The notes beneath the pieces were generated by a model. It did no database searches. It saw only the letters and a list, made by a program, of their open reading frames with translations, and was not told the origin of the DNA. The position numbers and the translations under genes were made by a program. A stretch of DNA of 64,000 bases, taken from positions 372,001 to 436,000 of the forward strand of contig CAWBXX010000006.1 of the NCBI GenBank assembly GCA_963792885.1, read 5' to 3'. The stretch is from DASWJZ01 sp963792885 (GTDB lineage Bacteria > Pseudomonadota > Alphaproteobacteria > Rhizobiales > Afifellaceae). This document shows, one piece after another, positions 56,783 to 64,000 of this stretch. Each line of letters starts with the position of its first letter. The stretch's first letter is position 1.

Positions 56783-57148
56783 ATGATCGAAAAGCTCGAA
56801 GGTTTCCCAGGCGATGTCCTTGGCTTTCGGTGCAAGGGCTTCGTGACGCGCCGGGACTATGAAGACGTCCTCGTGCCGGCGGTCGACCGCGCGCTCCAGA
56901 CGCATGACAAGCTCCGCCTCTACTACGAGATCGACCCGGAGTTCACCGGCATCGAGCCCGGCGCCATGTGGGCGGATTTCAAGGTTGGCGTTGAGCATCT
57001 CCTGCGCTGGGAGCGCATTGCCGTCGTGACCGACATCGAGTGGATCGGCCACAGCATCCGCGCTTTCGGCTTCATGATGCCGGGCGAGGTCAGGGTGTTC
57101 CCTCACAAGGAATCGGCGGAAGCGCGGGCATGGCTCGTTTCGGGCTAG
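56783..57148 (+). CDS. SpoIIAA-like (STAS/SEC14-type) small protein
   Basis: A 121-residue protein of the SpoIIAA-like/DUF3478 family. It starts MIEKLEGFPGDVLGFRCKGFVTRRDYEDVLVPAVDRAL, then KLRLYYEIDPEFTGIEPGAMWADFKVGVEHLLRWERIAVVTDIEWI, both typical. No membrane segment. Family members are small cytoplasmic proteins of poorly known role, often near stress genes. It lies 68 bases after ppsA. Confidence 0.8.
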   Translation: MIEKLEGFPGDVLGFRCKGFVTRRDYEDVLVPAVDRALQTHDKLRLYYEIDPEFTGIEPGAMWADFKVGVEHLLRWERIAVVTDIEWIGHSIRAFGFMMPGEVRVFPHKESAEARAWLVSG

Positions 57149-57233
57149 GCACGCCGAGGTCGCTCCCCCTTCCAAATCGCGAGGCGCGAGTGCGCGCACG
57201 CGCCGGCCTCGCCCTTTAGGTCAAGGAGATTCC

Positions 57234-57617
57234 ATGTACACCTTCGACAGGAAGCTTGCGGACGTTGCGGTGCCTGAAGCGATCGAGCGCACGAGAAAGG
57301 CGCTCGCCGACCAGGGGTTCGGCGTCCTCACGGAAATCGACGTGAAGAAAACGATGAAAGCCAAGCTCGGCGCTGACGTCGAAGACTACGTGATCCTCGG
57401 CGCCTGCAACCCGAAAATGGCGCACGAGGCGATGAAGCTCGAGCCCCGAATCGGCGCCATGCTGCCCTGCAACGTGATCATCAGGGCAACGCCCGGAGGT
57501 GCGGAGGTCTCGGCCATAGACCCGGTCGCCTCCATGGCCGCGGTCGACAACCCGAAGCTCAAGGAGGTTGCGGAGACCGTGCGAAAGATGTTGCAGACTA
57601 TGGTCGCCAGCATTTGA
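57234..57617 (+). CDS. DUF302-family protein
   Basis: A 127-residue protein with a DUF302 domain. It begins MYTFDRKLADVAVPEAIERTRKALADQGFGVLTEIDVKKTMKAKLG, then VILGACNPKMAHEAMKLEPRIGAMLPCNVIIRATPGGAEVSAIDP, the hallmark of this family. An AAGGAG ribosome site precedes it. Two Cys (GACNP, LPCNV) are at the family's usual places. No signal peptide; function unknown, often near sulfur or redox genes. Confidence 0.85.
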   Translation: MYTFDRKLADVAVPEAIERTRKALADQGFGVLTEIDVKKTMKAKLGADVEDYVILGACNPKMAHEAMKLEPRIGAMLPCNVIIRATPGGAEVSAIDPVASMAAVDNPKLKEVAETVRKMLQTMVASI

Positions 57618-57631
57618 GCCGGAGGATCGAG

Positions 57632-58321
57632 ATGAGGGCAGGGGATGTCATGACCCGAGACGTGGTGACCGTCGGGCCCACGACGACCGTCACCGAGCTG
57701 GCGAGGCTCATGCTTGATCGGCGGATCAGCGGCGTTCCCGTCGTCGACGATTCCGGGAAGCTCGTCGGCCTTGTCAGCGAAGGCGACCTGATCCGGCGCG
57801 CGGAGCTCATCTCCGGCCGGCCGTGGTGGGTCGCGGACGGGGCGTCGCCGGAAGAGGTCGCCAAGGCCTACGTGAAAACGCATGGCCTCAGGGCCGGCGA
57901 CATCATGTCCACCGAGGTCGTCACGATCGACGAGCACGAGCCGCTGGACAGGATCGCCATGCTCTTCGAGGCGCGTGGGATCAAGCGAGCGCCGGTCGTG
58001 CGCGACGGCAAGCTCGTGGGGATCGTGAGCCGCGCCAACCTGCTGCAGGGGCTCGCGGCGAGCGCCGCCGGCGGTGTCGGGCCCGACGACGCGGCGATCC
58101 GTGCGGCGATCATGGAGGCCGCGTCGGGCGAGGCGGGCGTGCGCGCCTCGCTCGTCGACGTGACGGTCGCAAGCGGCGTCGTTCACCTTTGGGGCAACGT
58201 CGCCTCGAAGGACGAGCGCGACGCGGTCCGCGTCTGCGCCGAGACGGCGGAAGGCGTTAAACAGGTGCGCGATCATCTGCGCATCATGCCGCCGTCGGTC
58301 GTGGCGCTCGAGCCTGAGTAA
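57632..58321 (+). CDS. CBS-pair protein with C-terminal BON domain
   Basis: A 229-residue protein. Start at 57632 (MRAGDVMTRDVVTVGPTTTV) behind GGAGG. Two CBS motifs: MLDRRISGVPVVDDSGKLVGLVSEGDLIRR near residues 25-60 and FEARGIKRAPVVRDGKLVGIVSRANLLQGL near 110-145, which bind adenine nucleotides. A BON domain follows (VDVTVASGVVHLWGNVASKDERDAVRVCAETAEGVKQVRDHL). It lies 14 bases after the DUF302 gene. CBS-BON proteins are commonly part of low-oxygen regulons in alphaproteobacteria. Confidence 0.88.
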   Translation: MRAGDVMTRDVVTVGPTTTVTELARLMLDRRISGVPVVDDSGKLVGLVSEGDLIRRAELISGRPWWVADGASPEEVAKAYVKTHGLRAGDIMSTEVVTIDEHEPLDRIAMLFEARGIKRAPVVRDGKLVGIVSRANLLQGLAASAAGGVGPDDAAIRAAIMEAASGEAGVRASLVDVTVASGVVHLWGNVASKDERDAVRVCAETAEGVKQVRDHLRIMPPSVVALEPE

Positions 58322-58386
58322 ACGCCCCGAACGGTCCGGCCAGCAGGGCCCAGTCGACAGCTAGGTCGAACAGCTTGGAGCGGTGA

Positions 58387-59325
58387 ATGCATCCCATCGC
58401 GACATTGACGATGAACCCGGCGGTCGACGTCACGACATCGACGGAGCGTGTCGGGCCGCTCCATAAGCTTCGGTGCGGGTCGCCGCGATTTGATCCGGGC
58501 GGCGGAGGGATCAACGTCGCGCGGGTCGTGAAGGTTCTGGGCGGCGACGCCACGGCCGTCTACCCGGCCGGCGGGCCGCATGGCGACATGATCCATCGCA
58601 GCCTGGATGCGCTTGGCCTTGCGCAGCGCGTGGTCCCGATCGCCGGGATGACGCGGGAGAGCTTCACGGTGAACGAGATTTCTACCGGCTTCCAGTATCG
58701 TTTCGTCCTCCCTGGGCCGACCCTGAGCGACCTTGAGCAGCGCCAATGTCTTGAAGCGATTGCCTCGCTGTCGCCCCGCCCGAGCTACCTGGTCGCAAGC
58801 GGCGGCTTTCCGCCAGGCTCGGAGGAGGAGACCCTTTGCGAGGCGATCGCGGAGATCGCAAAAGAGATCGGCGCGCGGCTCATCCTCGACATATCGATGG
58901 CGATGCGGCATGCGCCGGCGCACGGCGTCTACATGATGAAGCCCAGCGTGCACGAGCTTGCCGTGATGTTCGGGCGTCCAATCGAGAGCGTCGCGGAGGC
59001 GCTTCTCGCCGCGAAGCTGCTGGTCGCCGATCACCGCGCCGAGATCATCGTCGTGTCGCTCGGATCGGAAGGTGCGCTCCTCGTCACCGAGACGCTGGCG
59101 CAGCATTTCCAGGCCCCCGACGTTCCGGCGCAAAGCGCGGTCGGGGCCGGCGACAGCATGGTCGGCGCGATGGTGCTTGCGCTCGAAAAGGGGTGGAGCG
59201 CGACCGATGCGGTGCGCTACGGCGTCGCCGCGGGCACGGCCACCATCATGACGCCCGGCACCGAGCTCTGCCATCGGGCCGACGTGGAGCGTCTCTTCAG
59301 GGAGATCGGAGGAGGATCCGGGTGA
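58387..59325 (+). CDS. PfkB-family sugar kinase (1-phosphofructokinase/phosphofructokinase-2-like)
   Basis: A 312-residue ribokinase-fold kinase that likely phosphorylates a sugar phosphate. It opens MHPIATLTMNPAVDVTT with DPGGGGINVARVVKVLGGDATAVY near residue 35, the substrate region of PfkB. The ATP and catalytic site is SAVGAGDSMVGAMVLALEKG near residue 255 with the base Asp. The next gene overlaps it by 4 bases (GTGA). Fructose 6-phosphate is the likeliest substrate. Confidence 0.85.
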   Translation: MHPIATLTMNPAVDVTTSTERVGPLHKLRCGSPRFDPGGGGINVARVVKVLGGDATAVYPAGGPHGDMIHRSLDALGLAQRVVPIAGMTRESFTVNEISTGFQYRFVLPGPTLSDLEQRQCLEAIASLSPRPSYLVASGGFPPGSEEETLCEAIAEIAKEIGARLILDISMAMRHAPAHGVYMMKPSVHELAVMFGRPIESVAEALLAAKLLVADHRAEIIVVSLGSEGALLVTETLAQHFQAPDVPAQSAVGAGDSMVGAMVLALEKGWSATDAVRYGVAAGTATIMTPGTELCHRADVERLFREIGGGSG

Positions 59326-60068
59326 GCGGGCCCGCCGCCGAACGTCGGCTGGCGGAACCTTCCGGCGCTCCGCTTTTCGACATAAGCGGCGTGACCAAAG
59401 TCTATCGCAGCGGCGAAGTGGCGATCCAGGCGCTCCGGGGCGTCGACGCCACGCTCTACGAAGGCGAGCTTGCAGTGATGCTGGGGCCGTCCGGCAGCGG
59501 GAAATCGACCCTGCTCAACATCCTCGGTGGACTCGATACGGCGACCGCCGGCTCCGTCAGTTTCCGCGGAGAGGAGCTAACGATGCTCTCCGACCGCGAG
59601 CTGACGCTCTACCGCCGCGACCATGTCGGCTTCGTCTTCCAGTTCTACAATCTCGTCCCGAGTCTGACCGCGCGAGAGAACGTCGCGCTCGTCACGGAGA
59701 TCGCGCGCCGCCCGATGAAGCCGGAGGACGCGCTTGCGCTCGTCGGGCTCAAGGACCGCATATCGCATTTCCCGGCGCAGCTCTCCGGCGGCGAGCAGCA
59801 GCGGGTGGCGATTGCGCGGGCGATCGCCAAGCGACCGGAGATTCTGCTCTGTGACGAGCCGACGGGCGCGCTCGATTCGAAGACCGGCGTTCTGGTGCTT
59901 GAGGCGCTGACGGCGGTCAACGAGGAGTTCGGCACCTCGGCGGCGGTCATCACGCACAACGCGACGATTCGGAAGATCGCGCATCGTGTCTTCTATTTCT
60001 CCGACGGGCGGATCGTGGAGACGTCGGAGAACGACAAGCGGGTCAAGCCCGCCGACATCGAGTGGTGA
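59322..60068 (+). CDS. ABC transporter ATPase of LolD/MacB type
   Basis: A 248-residue ATPase. The GTG start at 59322 has GGAGG behind and overlaps the kinase stop. Walker A MLGPSGSGKSTLLNILGGLD near residue 53, the FVFQFYNLVPSLTARENV Q-loop near 107, signature QLSGGEQQRVAIARAIA near 155 and Walker B EILLCDEPTGALDSKTG near 175 define the MacB/LolD group. It pairs with the FtsX-like permease 4 bases downstream. Confidence 0.92.
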   Translation: MSGPAAERRLAEPSGAPLFDISGVTKVYRSGEVAIQALRGVDATLYEGELAVMLGPSGSGKSTLLNILGGLDTATAGSVSFRGEELTMLSDRELTLYRRDHVGFVFQFYNLVPSLTARENVALVTEIARRPMKPEDALALVGLKDRISHFPAQLSGGEQQRVAIARAIAKRPEILLCDEPTGALDSKTGVLVLEALTAVNEEFGTSAAVITHNATIRKIAHRVFYFSDGRIVETSENDKRVKPADIEW

Positions 60069-60072
60069 GGCG

Positions 60073-62436
60073 ATGCACCCGCTCGACATGAAACTCGTGC
60101 GCGACTTTCGGCGGCTGTGGGCGCAGTCGCTCGCTATCGCATTGGTGCTCGCCTGTGGAGTTGCGACCCTCATTCTCTCCATCGGTGCCTATCGCTCGCT
60201 CGACGAGACGCGGCATGCCTATTTCGAGCGCTATCGTTTCGGCGACATCTTCGCCTCCGCGACGCGCGCGCCGAAGAGCCTCGGCGATCAGATTCGCGCC
60301 ATCCCGGGCGTCGCGAGCACGGAGCTTCGGGTCGCGAAGCCTGTGCTCCTCGATATCCCTAACATGCGCGAGCCTGCCACGGGCATGACGATATCGCTGC
60401 CGAAGAGCGGCGAGCCGGCGGTGAACGCGATCTTCCTGCGAAGGGGGCGGTTGCCGGAGCCCGGGCACGGCCTTGAGGTCGCGGTCAACGAGGACTTCGC
60501 GAAGGCGCACGACTTCGAGCTCGGCTCCACGTTCCACGCCATCATGGACGGCTCGCGGGTGGAACTGACCATCGTCGGGATCGCGCTCTCGCCGGAATAT
60601 ATCTACGCGCTCGGCCCTGGCGACCTGATGCCGGACGACAGACGCTTCGGCATTCTTTGGATGAGCGAGGAGAGCCTGGCGCCGCTCTTCGATCTCGACG
60701 GCGCGTTCAATTCCGTCAGCCTGAGGCTGCTGCGCGGCGCAAGCGAAGCCGCTGTGATCGACGAGATCGACCGCATCCTCGTGCCCTATGGCGGAACCGG
60801 CGCTTACGCGCGCCGCGACCAGATCTCATATGCCTTCCTCGACGGCGAGCTGACCCAGCTTGCCGCAATGGCGCGCATCATCCCGCCGATCTTCCTCTTC
60901 GTCTCCGCGTTTCTGATCAACATGATCCTGTCGCGGCTGATCGCGCTCGAGCGCGAGCAGATCGGCCTTCTCAAGGCGCTCGGCTATCGCGCCAGCGCCA
61001 TCGCCGGGCATTACCTGAAGCTGGTGCTGATGATTGCCGCGGTCGGAATTGTCATCGGCTTCATCGCCGGGACATGGCTCGGCCGCGGCATGACGCGCAT
61101 GTACGCGGAGTACTACAGCTTCCCATTCCTGATCTTCCGCTCCAACCCGGACATCTACGCGATCGCGGCGGGGATATCGATCCTCGCCGCCGTTGCCGGC
61201 GCCGCCAGGGCGGTCTACTCGGTCTTGTCGCTGCCGCCGGCCGTTGCCATGCATCCGCCGGCGCCGCCGGTCTTCCGTGAGTTCATGGGTGGGCTGATCG
61301 CGCGGCTCGGGATCTTCCCGCAGCTCACAGTCATGGCGCTTCGGCATCTCATCCGCTGGCCGGTGCGTGCGGCGATGGGCATGTTCGGTACCGCGCTCTC
61401 GGTGGCGCTCCTGGTGCTCGCGCTCTTCACCTTCGATTCCGTCGACTTCATGATGGAGGTCGTCTACTTCCAGTCCGACCGCCAGGACGCGACGGTGAAC
61501 TTCGCGGAAGAGCGTCCGCCCTCGGTCATGCAGGCGGTGCTCCGACTGCCGGGCGTGCTCGCCGCCGAGCCTTATCGAAGCGCATCGGTCAAGCTCCGAA
61601 ACGGTCCGCGCGAGCGACGACTGCAGATCGTCGGCAAGCCGCCGGGAACAGACCTCAGCCGCGTCCTCGACCTCAATCTCGATCCCATCGTCCTGCCAGA
61701 GACCGGGCTCGCGCTCTCCGACCGCGTGGCGTCCATTCTCGGCGTCAGGCGCGGGGACCTTGTCGAGGTGGAGCTTCTGGAAGGAGACCGCCGCACCGTC
61801 GAGGTTCCCGTCACCGCGATCATCCAAGCCTACATCGGGCTTGCGGTGTTCATGGATATCGACGCGCTCGACAGGCTGGTCGGCATCGGGCCGCGCATTT
61901 CCGGCGTCTACCTCGATCTAGACCATTCGCGCCTCGACTCGCTCTACCAACTACTGAAGGAGACACCGAGCGTCGGCAGCCTTGCGCTGCAGACGGTGTC
62001 CCGCCAGCGCTTCAACGAGACGGTGGAGCAGAACCTGACGGTCATGATCACACTCTACGTCACGCTGAGTGTGATCATTGCATTCGGGGTCGTTTACAAC
62101 TCGGCACGTATCCAGCTCTCCGAACGAGCGCGGGAGCTGGCGACGCTCCGGGTGCTCGGCTTCACACGGGCGGAGGTCTCGCAGGTGCTGTTGACGGAGC
62201 TCGGCGTGGTCGTGGCGCTTGCCCAGCCGCTTGGCTGGCTGATCGGCTACGCCTTCGCAGTCGTGCTGGTTGCAGGGTTTGCGAGCGACCTCTTCCGCAT
62301 TCCCTTCGTGGTCTCGAGCTACACTTATGCCGTGTCGAGCCTTGTCGTTCTCGCTGCCGGAGTCGTCTCCGCGCTCGTCGTGCGCCGGCGCATCGATCGC
62401 TTCGATCTCGTGCAAGTTCTGAAGACGCGGGAGTAG
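60073..62436 (+). CDS. FtsX-like ABC transporter permease
   Basis: A 787-residue membrane protein with two FtsX-type halves. The start MHPLDMKLVRDFRRLWAQSLAIALVLACGVATLILS has the first helix. A periplasmic domain and a helix cluster follow (IIPPIFLFVSAFLINMILSRLIALEREQIGLLKALGYRAS near residue 275), then a second unit with VRAAMGMFGTALSVALLVLALFTFD and the last helices VTLSVIIAFGVVYNSARIQLSERARELATLRVLGFTRAEV. It works with the ATPase before it and the HlyD-like protein after it, probably exporting a lipid or small molecule. Confidence 0.9.
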   Translation: MHPLDMKLVRDFRRLWAQSLAIALVLACGVATLILSIGAYRSLDETRHAYFERYRFGDIFASATRAPKSLGDQIRAIPGVASTELRVAKPVLLDIPNMREPATGMTISLPKSGEPAVNAIFLRRGRLPEPGHGLEVAVNEDFAKAHDFELGSTFHAIMDGSRVELTIVGIALSPEYIYALGPGDLMPDDRRFGILWMSEESLAPLFDLDGAFNSVSLRLLRGASEAAVIDEIDRILVPYGGTGAYARRDQISYAFLDGELTQLAAMARIIPPIFLFVSAFLINMILSRLIALEREQIGLLKALGYRASAIAGHYLKLVLMIAAVGIVIGFIAGTWLGRGMTRMYAEYYSFPFLIFRSNPDIYAIAAGISILAAVAGAARAVYSVLSLPPAVAMHPPAPPVFREFMGGLIARLGIFPQLTVMALRHLIRWPVRAAMGMFGTALSVALLVLALFTFDSVDFMMEVVYFQSDRQDATVNFAEERPPSVMQAVLRLPGVLAAEPYRSASVKLRNGPRERRLQIVGKPPGTDLSRVLDLNLDPIVLPETGLALSDRVASILGVRRGDLVEVELLEGDRRTVEVPVTAIIQAYIGLAVFMDIDALDRLVGIGPRISGVYLDLDHSRLDSLYQLLKETPSVGSLALQTVSRQRFNETVEQNLTVMITLYVTLSVIIAFGVVYNSARIQLSERARELATLRVLGFTRAEVSQVLLTELGVVVALAQPLGWLIGYAFAVVLVAGFASDLFRIPFVVSSYTYAVSSLVVLAAGVVSALVVRRRIDRFDLVQVLKTRE

Positions 62437-62442
62437 GGGCGA

Positions 62443-63651
62443 ATGGTCTGGTTCAGGCGAGGCGCGATGCTCCTCTTCGTCGCCGTAGTGGTGGCGGGCG
62501 CGGTCTATGCGCTGATGCCGAAGCCGGTGGCAGCCGACCTTGCGACCGTCGACCGCGGCGTGATCGAGGTGACGATCGATGAGGAGGGGGTCGCGCGCAT
62601 CCGCGACGTCTACAAGGTCTCGGCGACGGTCGGGGGCAATCTCGACCGCTTTCCGCTCGAAGTCGGCGATCCGGTCAAGCGCGATACGACGGTGATCGCG
62701 GAGATTCGTCCGAGCGCGCCGTCTTTCCTCGACGAGAGGACGCGCCGCGAGCTCGAGGCGGCGGTCGGCGCCGCGGCGGCGGCCGTGCGCCTCGCCGAGG
62801 CGGAGCTCAGCCGCGCGCAGGCCGACCTTCGCATGCGCGAGTCCGATCTCGACCGCTCGGAGCAACTACGGCAGCGGAACATCATCTCTCCGAAGGCCAT
62901 GGACGAGGCGGAGACCGCTGCGGATTCCGCGCGCGCGGCGGTGCAGCAGTCCGAGGCGAATCTGGAGCTTCGCCGCAGCGAGCTCACGAGCGCAGAAGCG
63001 CGGCTCATCCAGCCGGGCGGCGAGGACGACAACAACGCCGGCACCTGCTGCATGGAGATCCGCGCGCCGGTCGATGGTGTCGTGCTCAAAGTCCACGCGG
63101 AGAGCGCTCAGGTTGTCGCAGCGGGAACTTTGATCGCCGAGGTCGGCGACCCGAGCGACATGGAGGTGCAGGTCGACCTGCTGTCGACCGACGCGGTTCA
63201 GGTCAAGCCGGGGGCGGTTGCCTATATCGAGGGCTGGGGCGGCGGCGAGACGCTGGCGGCCAAGGTGCGGCGTGTCGAGCCTTCGGCCTTCACGAAGGTC
63301 TCGGCGCTCGGGATCGAGGAGCAGCGGGTGAACGTGCTCCTGGACCTGCTCGATCCGCGCTCCGCGTGGGAGGCGCTTGGGCACGAGTTCCGCGTGCTTG
63401 TGCGTATCCGCGTCTGGCGCGGGGACGACGTTGTCCGCGTGCCGCTGGCGGCGCTCTTCCGGCTCGGCGACCAGTGGTCCGTCTTCAAGGTCGTGGACGG
63501 AAAGGCGGTCACGTCGCCGGTCACAATCGACCACCGCAACACGCACTTCGCCGAGGTTCTCGAAGGTCTTCAGCCCGGCGACGTGGTGATCCTCCACCCG
63601 AGCGACCAGATCGAGAACGGCGTCCGCGTGGAGGCGCGGCAGACCACCTGA
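62443..63651 (+). CDS. HlyD/MFP-type periplasmic adaptor of the ABC/FtsX exporter
   Basis: A 402-residue membrane-fusion protein. One N-terminal helix (GAMLLFVAVVVAGAVYALMP) anchors it. A long coiled coil lies at about 85-190 (RRELEAAVGAAAAAVRLAEAELSRAQADLRMRESDLDRSEQLRQRNIISPKAMDEAETAADSARAA), with a lipoyl domain around it (RAPVDGVVLKVHAESAQVVAAGTLIAEVGDPSDM). The C-terminal barrel is VPLAALFRLGDQWSVFKVVDGKAV. It starts 6 bases after the FtsX gene, completing a tripartite exporter without an outer-membrane gene. Confidence 0.88.
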   Translation: MVWFRRGAMLLFVAVVVAGAVYALMPKPVAADLATVDRGVIEVTIDEEGVARIRDVYKVSATVGGNLDRFPLEVGDPVKRDTTVIAEIRPSAPSFLDERTRRELEAAVGAAAAAVRLAEAELSRAQADLRMRESDLDRSEQLRQRNIISPKAMDEAETAADSARAAVQQSEANLELRRSELTSAEARLIQPGGEDDNNAGTCCMEIRAPVDGVVLKVHAESAQVVAAGTLIAEVGDPSDMEVQVDLLSTDAVQVKPGAVAYIEGWGGGETLAAKVRRVEPSAFTKVSALGIEEQRVNVLLDLLDPRSAWEALGHEFRVLVRIRVWRGDDVVRVPLAALFRLGDQWSVFKVVDGKAVTSPVTIDHRNTHFAEVLEGLQPGDVVILHPSDQIENGVRVEARQTT

Positions 63652-63750
63652 CCGGCCCGCGTTAACGCAATCCTCGAAGCGGAGTGCTAAAGGGCCGCAC
63701 CAGCGCGGGAATTGCGCTAGGCTTAAGCCCCGCGTCGCTCGGTTTCGCTG

Positions 63751-64000
63751 ATGTCCTTCCACTCCCTTTACCGGCACGGTTTCGCCCGCGTGGCCGCGTG
63801 CACGATCAAGGTCGGGGTCGCCGACCCTGCCGCGAATGCGCGCGCGATCCTCGGCATGGCGAAGGCCTGCCACGAGCGGGGTGTTGCACTCGTGCTCCTG
63901 CCGGAGCTGGCGCTCTCGGCCTACGCGATCGACGACCTGCTCTTGCAGGATGCGCTGCTCGAGGCGGTCGAAGCAGGCGTCGCCACCTTCATCGAGGGCT
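63751..64000 (+). CDS. nadE: Glutamine-dependent NAD synthetase, N-terminal part (runs off the right edge)
   Basis: The start ATG at 63751 begins MSFHSLYRHGFARVAACTIKVGVADPAANARAILGMAKA, continuing to VALVLLPELALSAYAIDDLLLQDALLEAVEAGV. This is the nitrilase-type glutaminase domain of glutamine-dependent NAD synthetases of about 680 residues; the catalytic Glu is in LLPELALSAY. Only 83 residues are in the window. It appears to be the housekeeping enzyme, which makes the NadE-like gene at 9431 a specialised paralogue. Confidence 0.85.
   Translation, partial: MSFHSLYRHGFARVAACTIKVGVADPAANARAILGMAKACHERGVALVLLPELALSAYAIDDLLLQDALLEAVEAGVATFIEG

Overview
GC-rich DNA (about two thirds G+C by eye) with alphaproteobacterial gene content: cbb3 oxidase operons (ccoNOQP, ccoGHIS), FNR/FixK-type boxes, an Mla-type lipid transporter, sulfide:quinone oxidoreductase and rhizobial-style sugar ABC operons. 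A member of the Hyphomicrobiales (rhizobial order) is the best guess; no rRNA or tRNA gene is visible to refine it.

Layout. (1) 1-4.2 kb, minus: a ribose/galactofuranose-type sugar ABC importer (binding protein, double ATPase, two permeases), broken by more than a dozen one-base shifts. (2) 4.4-10.4 kb, plus: a compact cassette of GNAT-like protein, class II asparagine-synthetase-like amidotransferase, free-standing acyl carrier protein, AMP-forming ligase and NAD-synthase-like amidase, with the look of a small-molecule or glycan-modification pathway. (3) 10.6-19.7 kb: IclR regulator, class II aldolase, nucleotide-sugar dehydrogenase, 2-oxoacid:ferredoxin oxidoreductase (two genes), citrate synthase and a thiolase. 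(4) 19.7-26.4 kb: the most unusual region, a RiPP-type cluster of a repeat-rich precursor peptide, YcaO and TfuA in one tight operon, preceded by a SARP/TPR regulator on the same strand and, divergently, by a subtilisin-like protease and a small unknown protein. (5) 26.5-33.7 kb, minus: LacI-controlled sugar uptake and hydrolysis (GH32, two permeases, binding protein, LacI, GH42 beta-galactosidase) with two palindromic operators. (6) 33.7-37.9 kb: FAD oxidase and an Mla-type lipid transporter whose MCE protein is fused to an auxiliary-lipoprotein domain. (7) 38.1-48.2 kb: cbb3 oxidase assembly and structural operons and hemN. (8) 48.3-54.1 kb, minus: SQR, a DUF2892 membrane protein and an RND efflux pair. 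(9) 54.3-63.7 kb, plus: PEP synthase, a SpoIIAA-like protein, DUF302, a CBS/BON protein, a PfkB sugar kinase and an ABC/FtsX/HlyD exporter; the window ends inside a glutamine-dependent NAD synthetase.

How it fits together. Regions 7-9 look like a low-oxygen and sulfide-response block. FNR/FixK-like boxes lie before ccoG, between ccoN and hemN, and between sqr and ppsA. Region 4 is the candidate new system. YcaO with TfuA is the enzyme pair known for backbone thioamidation. Its likely substrate carries eight tandem copies of RSDA(A/P)SH(S/N)FYA(DG), after a leader of only about 11 residues, and has no cysteine.

Data quality. Single-base frameshifts, several in G/C runs, break about ten genes. 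They are very dense in the first 4.2 kb and sparse elsewhere. Most look like residual sequencing indels, although true decay of the first operon cannot be excluded.
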